NCBI GenBank assembly: GCA_023431345.1
Contig: JAEYWK010000097.1
Span: 1-64,000 of the forward strand
Origin: Pseudomonadota bacterium
Lineage (GTDB): Bacteria > Myxococcota_A > Polyangia > Polyangiales > Polyangiaceae
Direction of reading: 5' to 3'
DNA length: 64,000 nucleotides
Part shown: positions 62,205-64,000 of the stretch, piece after piece
Layout: the number at the start of each line of letters is the position of its first letter
Position numbering within the stretch: the first letter of the stretch is position 1
Program-made: the position numbers and the translations under genes
Notes under the pieces: model-generated
The model's database searches: none
The model's input: only the letters and a program-made list of their open reading frames with translations
Told to the model about the DNA's origin: nothing

Positions 62205-62831
62205 TCATCTTCCCGTCAGCGTTCCGCCCGCGCGCAGCACGAGCACCTCGCTTTCCGTCAACGTGATGTTGTGAGAGTGCCCGGTGCCGTTTTGCGGCAG
62301 CGCGAAGGGGACGGTCGGGTTCGAGCCATCCACGAGCATTTGGAAGCTCGCGAACAGGCTGCTCGAATTGGCGGGGACATGGTCGTGCGTTCCCGCAGTC
62401 TGCGTCAGCGTGGCGCCGTGGCATTGCTGCACGCTGGCCTCGCCACCTGCGCCGGCTGCGTCGCCCGCGTTGCCGGTGCCGCCTGCGCCGGCCGCCGCTG
62501 CGCCGCCGTGGGCCGGTCCCGCGTCATCGCCACCCGCGCCGGCCTCGTTCGAAAGCGCGCCACCCGCGCCGCCGGTCTCGGAGCTCGGCTCCCCGCCGTC
62601 GTTCGCGTCGTACCCGCTGTCGCCCCCGCTGCCGCTCTCACCCGCGCCGCTGCCGCCGCTGGCTTTGCCGCCGCTGGCTTCGCCGCCGCTATCGCCGCCA
62701 CTGCCGTCACCGCTGTTTCCCGCTGGCTTGGCATCGCTGCTGTCGTCGTCGCCGCACGCGGCGGACGCGCCCAGGCCGGTCAGCGTGACGGTGAGCATCA
62801 AGAAATCCTTGCGCCTGATCGTGGGTGTCAT
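62205..62831 (-). CDS. Gly-rich-linker lipoprotein with frameshifted C-terminus
   Basis: The 208-residue product has a Tat-like signal ending GLGASAAC (RRKDFLMLTVTLTG), a Gly/Ser/Ala linker (about 28-135) and a C-terminal domain TLTQTAGTHDHVPANSSSLF, FALPQNGTGHSHNITLT. It stops early after TLTGR. In the next frame the sequence continues KMTSTTNTHAHTYTISCG to a stop at 62155, which looks like the natural end with a second His-aromatic motif and terminal Cys. A one-base change near 62208-62213 would restore it. The His-rich loops could bind metal; function is unknown. Confidence 0.7.
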   Translation of the reverse strand: MTPTIRRKDFLMLTVTLTGLGASAACGDDDSSDAKPAGNSGDGSGGDSGGEASGGKASGGSGAGESGSGGDSGYDANDGGEPSSETGGAGGALSNEAGAGGDDAGPAHGGAAAAGAGGTGNAGDAAGAGGEASVQQCHGATLTQTAGTHDHVPANSSSLFASFQMLVDGSNPTVPFALPQNGTGHSHNITLTESEVLVLRAGGTLTGR

Positions 62832-62964
62832 CCTACTCCTCCGAATCCTGCTCCCCAGGCAGGTCCGGCAGCTCTACCAGGCTTCCGCCCGGGCCGCATG
62901 GTGGTCTAAGCTCGCGGGGCTTGCGTCAGCGGGCCGAGATGGCCCTTCTTCATCTGGAGGAATC

Positions 62965-63333
62965 GTGCGTTCGAAGCTCGCCTTACGGTTGATCGGGTTC
63001 GGGTTGGTTGCAGCGTCAGCTGTGGCCTGTGGTGGCTCCGCAGTGCCGCAAGAAGCGCTGACGGCCGCGCAAGCGTCGGCCAAGGGAGCCGAGGTCGGCG
63101 GCGCCACTGAGGATCCCAAGGCGCAGCTGCATTTGAAGCTCGCCCATGAGCAGATCGAGAAGGCGAAGAAGCTCATCGCCGACGGCGACAACGAAGAGGC
63201 CGCGCGCGTCATCGACCGCGCCCAAGCCGACGCTGATCTCGCGCTGGCGCTGGCCCAGCAGGCGAAGGCCATGCGTGACGCCAAAGAAGCCGACGAGCAG
63301 CTCGGCAAGTTGAAGAAGAAGCTGAGCCAGTGA
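62965..63333 (+). CDS. DUF4398-like lipoprotein
   Basis: GTG 62965 is chosen because GGAGG lies five bases upstream and it gives the lipobox signal FGLVAASAVAC. The 122-residue protein is a helical bundle: AKGAEVGGATEDPKAQLHLK, IEKAKKLIADGDNEEAARVI and ALALAQQAKAMRDAKEAD, as in DUF4398 lipoproteins. It precedes an OmpA-like gene by 11 bases, and DUF4398/OmpA pairs are common in proteobacteria; they likely tether the outer membrane to peptidoglycan. Confidence 0.78.
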   Translation: MRSKLALRLIGFGLVAASAVACGGSAVPQEALTAAQASAKGAEVGGATEDPKAQLHLKLAHEQIEKAKKLIADGDNEEAARVIDRAQADADLALALAQQAKAMRDAKEADEQLGKLKKKLSQ

Positions 63334-63344
63334 ACGAAGGGAGA

Positions 63345-64000
63345 ATGCAGCCGATGTACCGCGTAGTAACTTCGCTTTCGTTCCTGGTAGCCTTGAGCAC
63401 CGTCGCCTGTAGCGCGACGCAGCCACCGCCCGAGCTGGTCGACGCTCGCCGCGCCTATGAGCGCGCCTCGAAGGGTCTGGCGGGGCAGCTCGCGCCCGCT
63501 CAGCTAGACACCGCCAAGCAGGCCCTCGACAGGGCCGAGAAGAGCTTCGAGGATGAGGGGGTCGACTCGCCTACGCCCGATTTGGCCTACATCGCGGCGC
63601 GCAAGGCGGAGATCGCCGAGGCTACCGCGGGCAAGGTCGCGGCCGAGCGAGACGCGGAGCATGCCGACAAGCAGTTCAAGGAGGCCCAGCTCGAGGGTCT
63701 CGACAAGACCAAGGCCGAGCTGAACCGCGAGAAGCAGGCCAGCGAAAAGACCAAAGCCGAGCTGGAGGCGGAGCGAAAGGCGCTCGAAGGCGAGAAGAAG
63801 GCCCGCGCCGAGGCGGAGCGGAAGGCCGCAGCGGCGATGGCGAGCTTGGCCGAGGTCGCCAAGGTGAAAGAAGAAGCGCGCGGCATGGTCATCACTTTGT
63901 CGGGCGCGGTGTTGTTCGCGACCGGCAAGTACGACCTCCTGCCCATCGCCAAAGACAAGCTCGACGAGGTGGCCAAGGCCTTGGCCGACCAGGGCTACAA
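63345..64000 (+). CDS. DUF4398/OmpA-like lipoprotein (partial)
   Basis: The frame starts with ATG 63345 or 63354 and runs off the right edge. The signal ends LVALSTVAC (lipobox). A DUF4398-like helical region (LVDARRAYERASKGLAG, LDTAKQALDRAEKSFE) is followed by a long charged coiled coil (DKTKAELNREKQ, LEAERKALEGEKK) and the start of an OmpA-like domain (MVITLSGAVLFATGKYDLLP). OmpA domains bind peptidoglycan. It is the second gene of a lipoprotein pair with the gene at 62965. The peptidoglycan-binding part lies outside the window. Confidence 0.8.
   Translation, partial: MQPMYRVVTSLSFLVALSTVACSATQPPPELVDARRAYERASKGLAGQLAPAQLDTAKQALDRAEKSFEDEGVDSPTPDLAYIAARKAEIAEATAGKVAAERDAEHADKQFKEAQLEGLDKTKAELNREKQASEKTKAELEAERKALEGEKKARAEAERKAAAAMASLAEVAKVKEEARGMVITLSGAVLFATGKYDLLPIAKDKLDEVAKALADQGY

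Overview
The window is high-GC, gene-dense bacterial chromosome. Secreted lipoproteins with long Gly/Ser/Ala linkers, DUF1552/DUF1592 pairs, a soluble Hanks-type kinase, Roadblock/DUF4388 proteins and a delta-proteobacterial-type Fur palindrome all point to a myxobacterium of the Polyangia (Sorangium-like) group. This placement is an inference from gene content; no rRNA is present. No insertion sequence, prophage, CRISPR array or replication origin was seen.

Layout. 1-1.4 kb: end of an unknown gene, a small membrane protein, a truncated metallophosphoesterase, a lipoprotein and tRNA-Leu(GAG). 1.4-6.0 kb: assimilatory nitrate reductase operon (nasA-like, FAD/[2Fe-2S] partner, MarR regulator) behind a 9+7+9 palindrome. 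6.0-10.0 kb: DUF3943 protein and a DUF1552/DUF1592 secreted pair. 10.3-19.7 kb: five-gene cluster of two circularly permuted ATP-grasp, two alpha-E and two transglutaminase-like modules, closed by a strong hairpin. 19.8-28.1 kb: ammonium transporter, DUF4388/Roadblock pair, then an outer-membrane protein plus NrtABCD-type nitrate ABC transporter. 28.2-35 kb: glycosyltransferase, YebC, rhodanese divergent from a LysR regulator, CoaBC with a CPBP protease. 35-41 kb: Mpg glycosylase, FeoAB with a Fur-like box, Ser/Thr kinase, MocR regulator. 41-46 kb: lipoproteins, HemD, and a cobalamin riboswitch driving two surface lipoproteins. 46-54.5 kb: MBL hydrolase, VWA lipoprotein, a short threonyl-tRNA synthetase behind a threonine attenuator, P450, HExxH lipoprotein. 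54.5-64 kb: Ddl, GH3 glucosidase, FadB/FadA-type beta-oxidation pair, receiver protein, a frameshifted lipoprotein and DUF4398/OmpA lipoproteins.

The strongest undescribed signals are three. (1) At 48469-48691 a near-consensus promoter leads directly into a 23-codon reading frame with six consecutive Thr codons, then mutually exclusive hairpins, then an editing-domain-less ThrRS: a textbook-like transcription attenuator for a tRNA synthetase. (2) A clear B12 riboswitch at about 44288-44460 controls two Gly-rich lipoproteins rather than a known cobalamin gene, suggesting a surface cobalamin-handling system. (3) The ATP-grasp/alpha-E/transglutaminase cluster looks like an uncharacterised peptide-bond-forming or peptide-modifying pathway.

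Nitrogen supply links several blocks: nitrate uptake (24.2-28.1 kb), nitrate reduction (2.0-5.6 kb) and ammonium uptake (19.8-21.3 kb) lie within 27 kb, but no nitrite reductase is visible.
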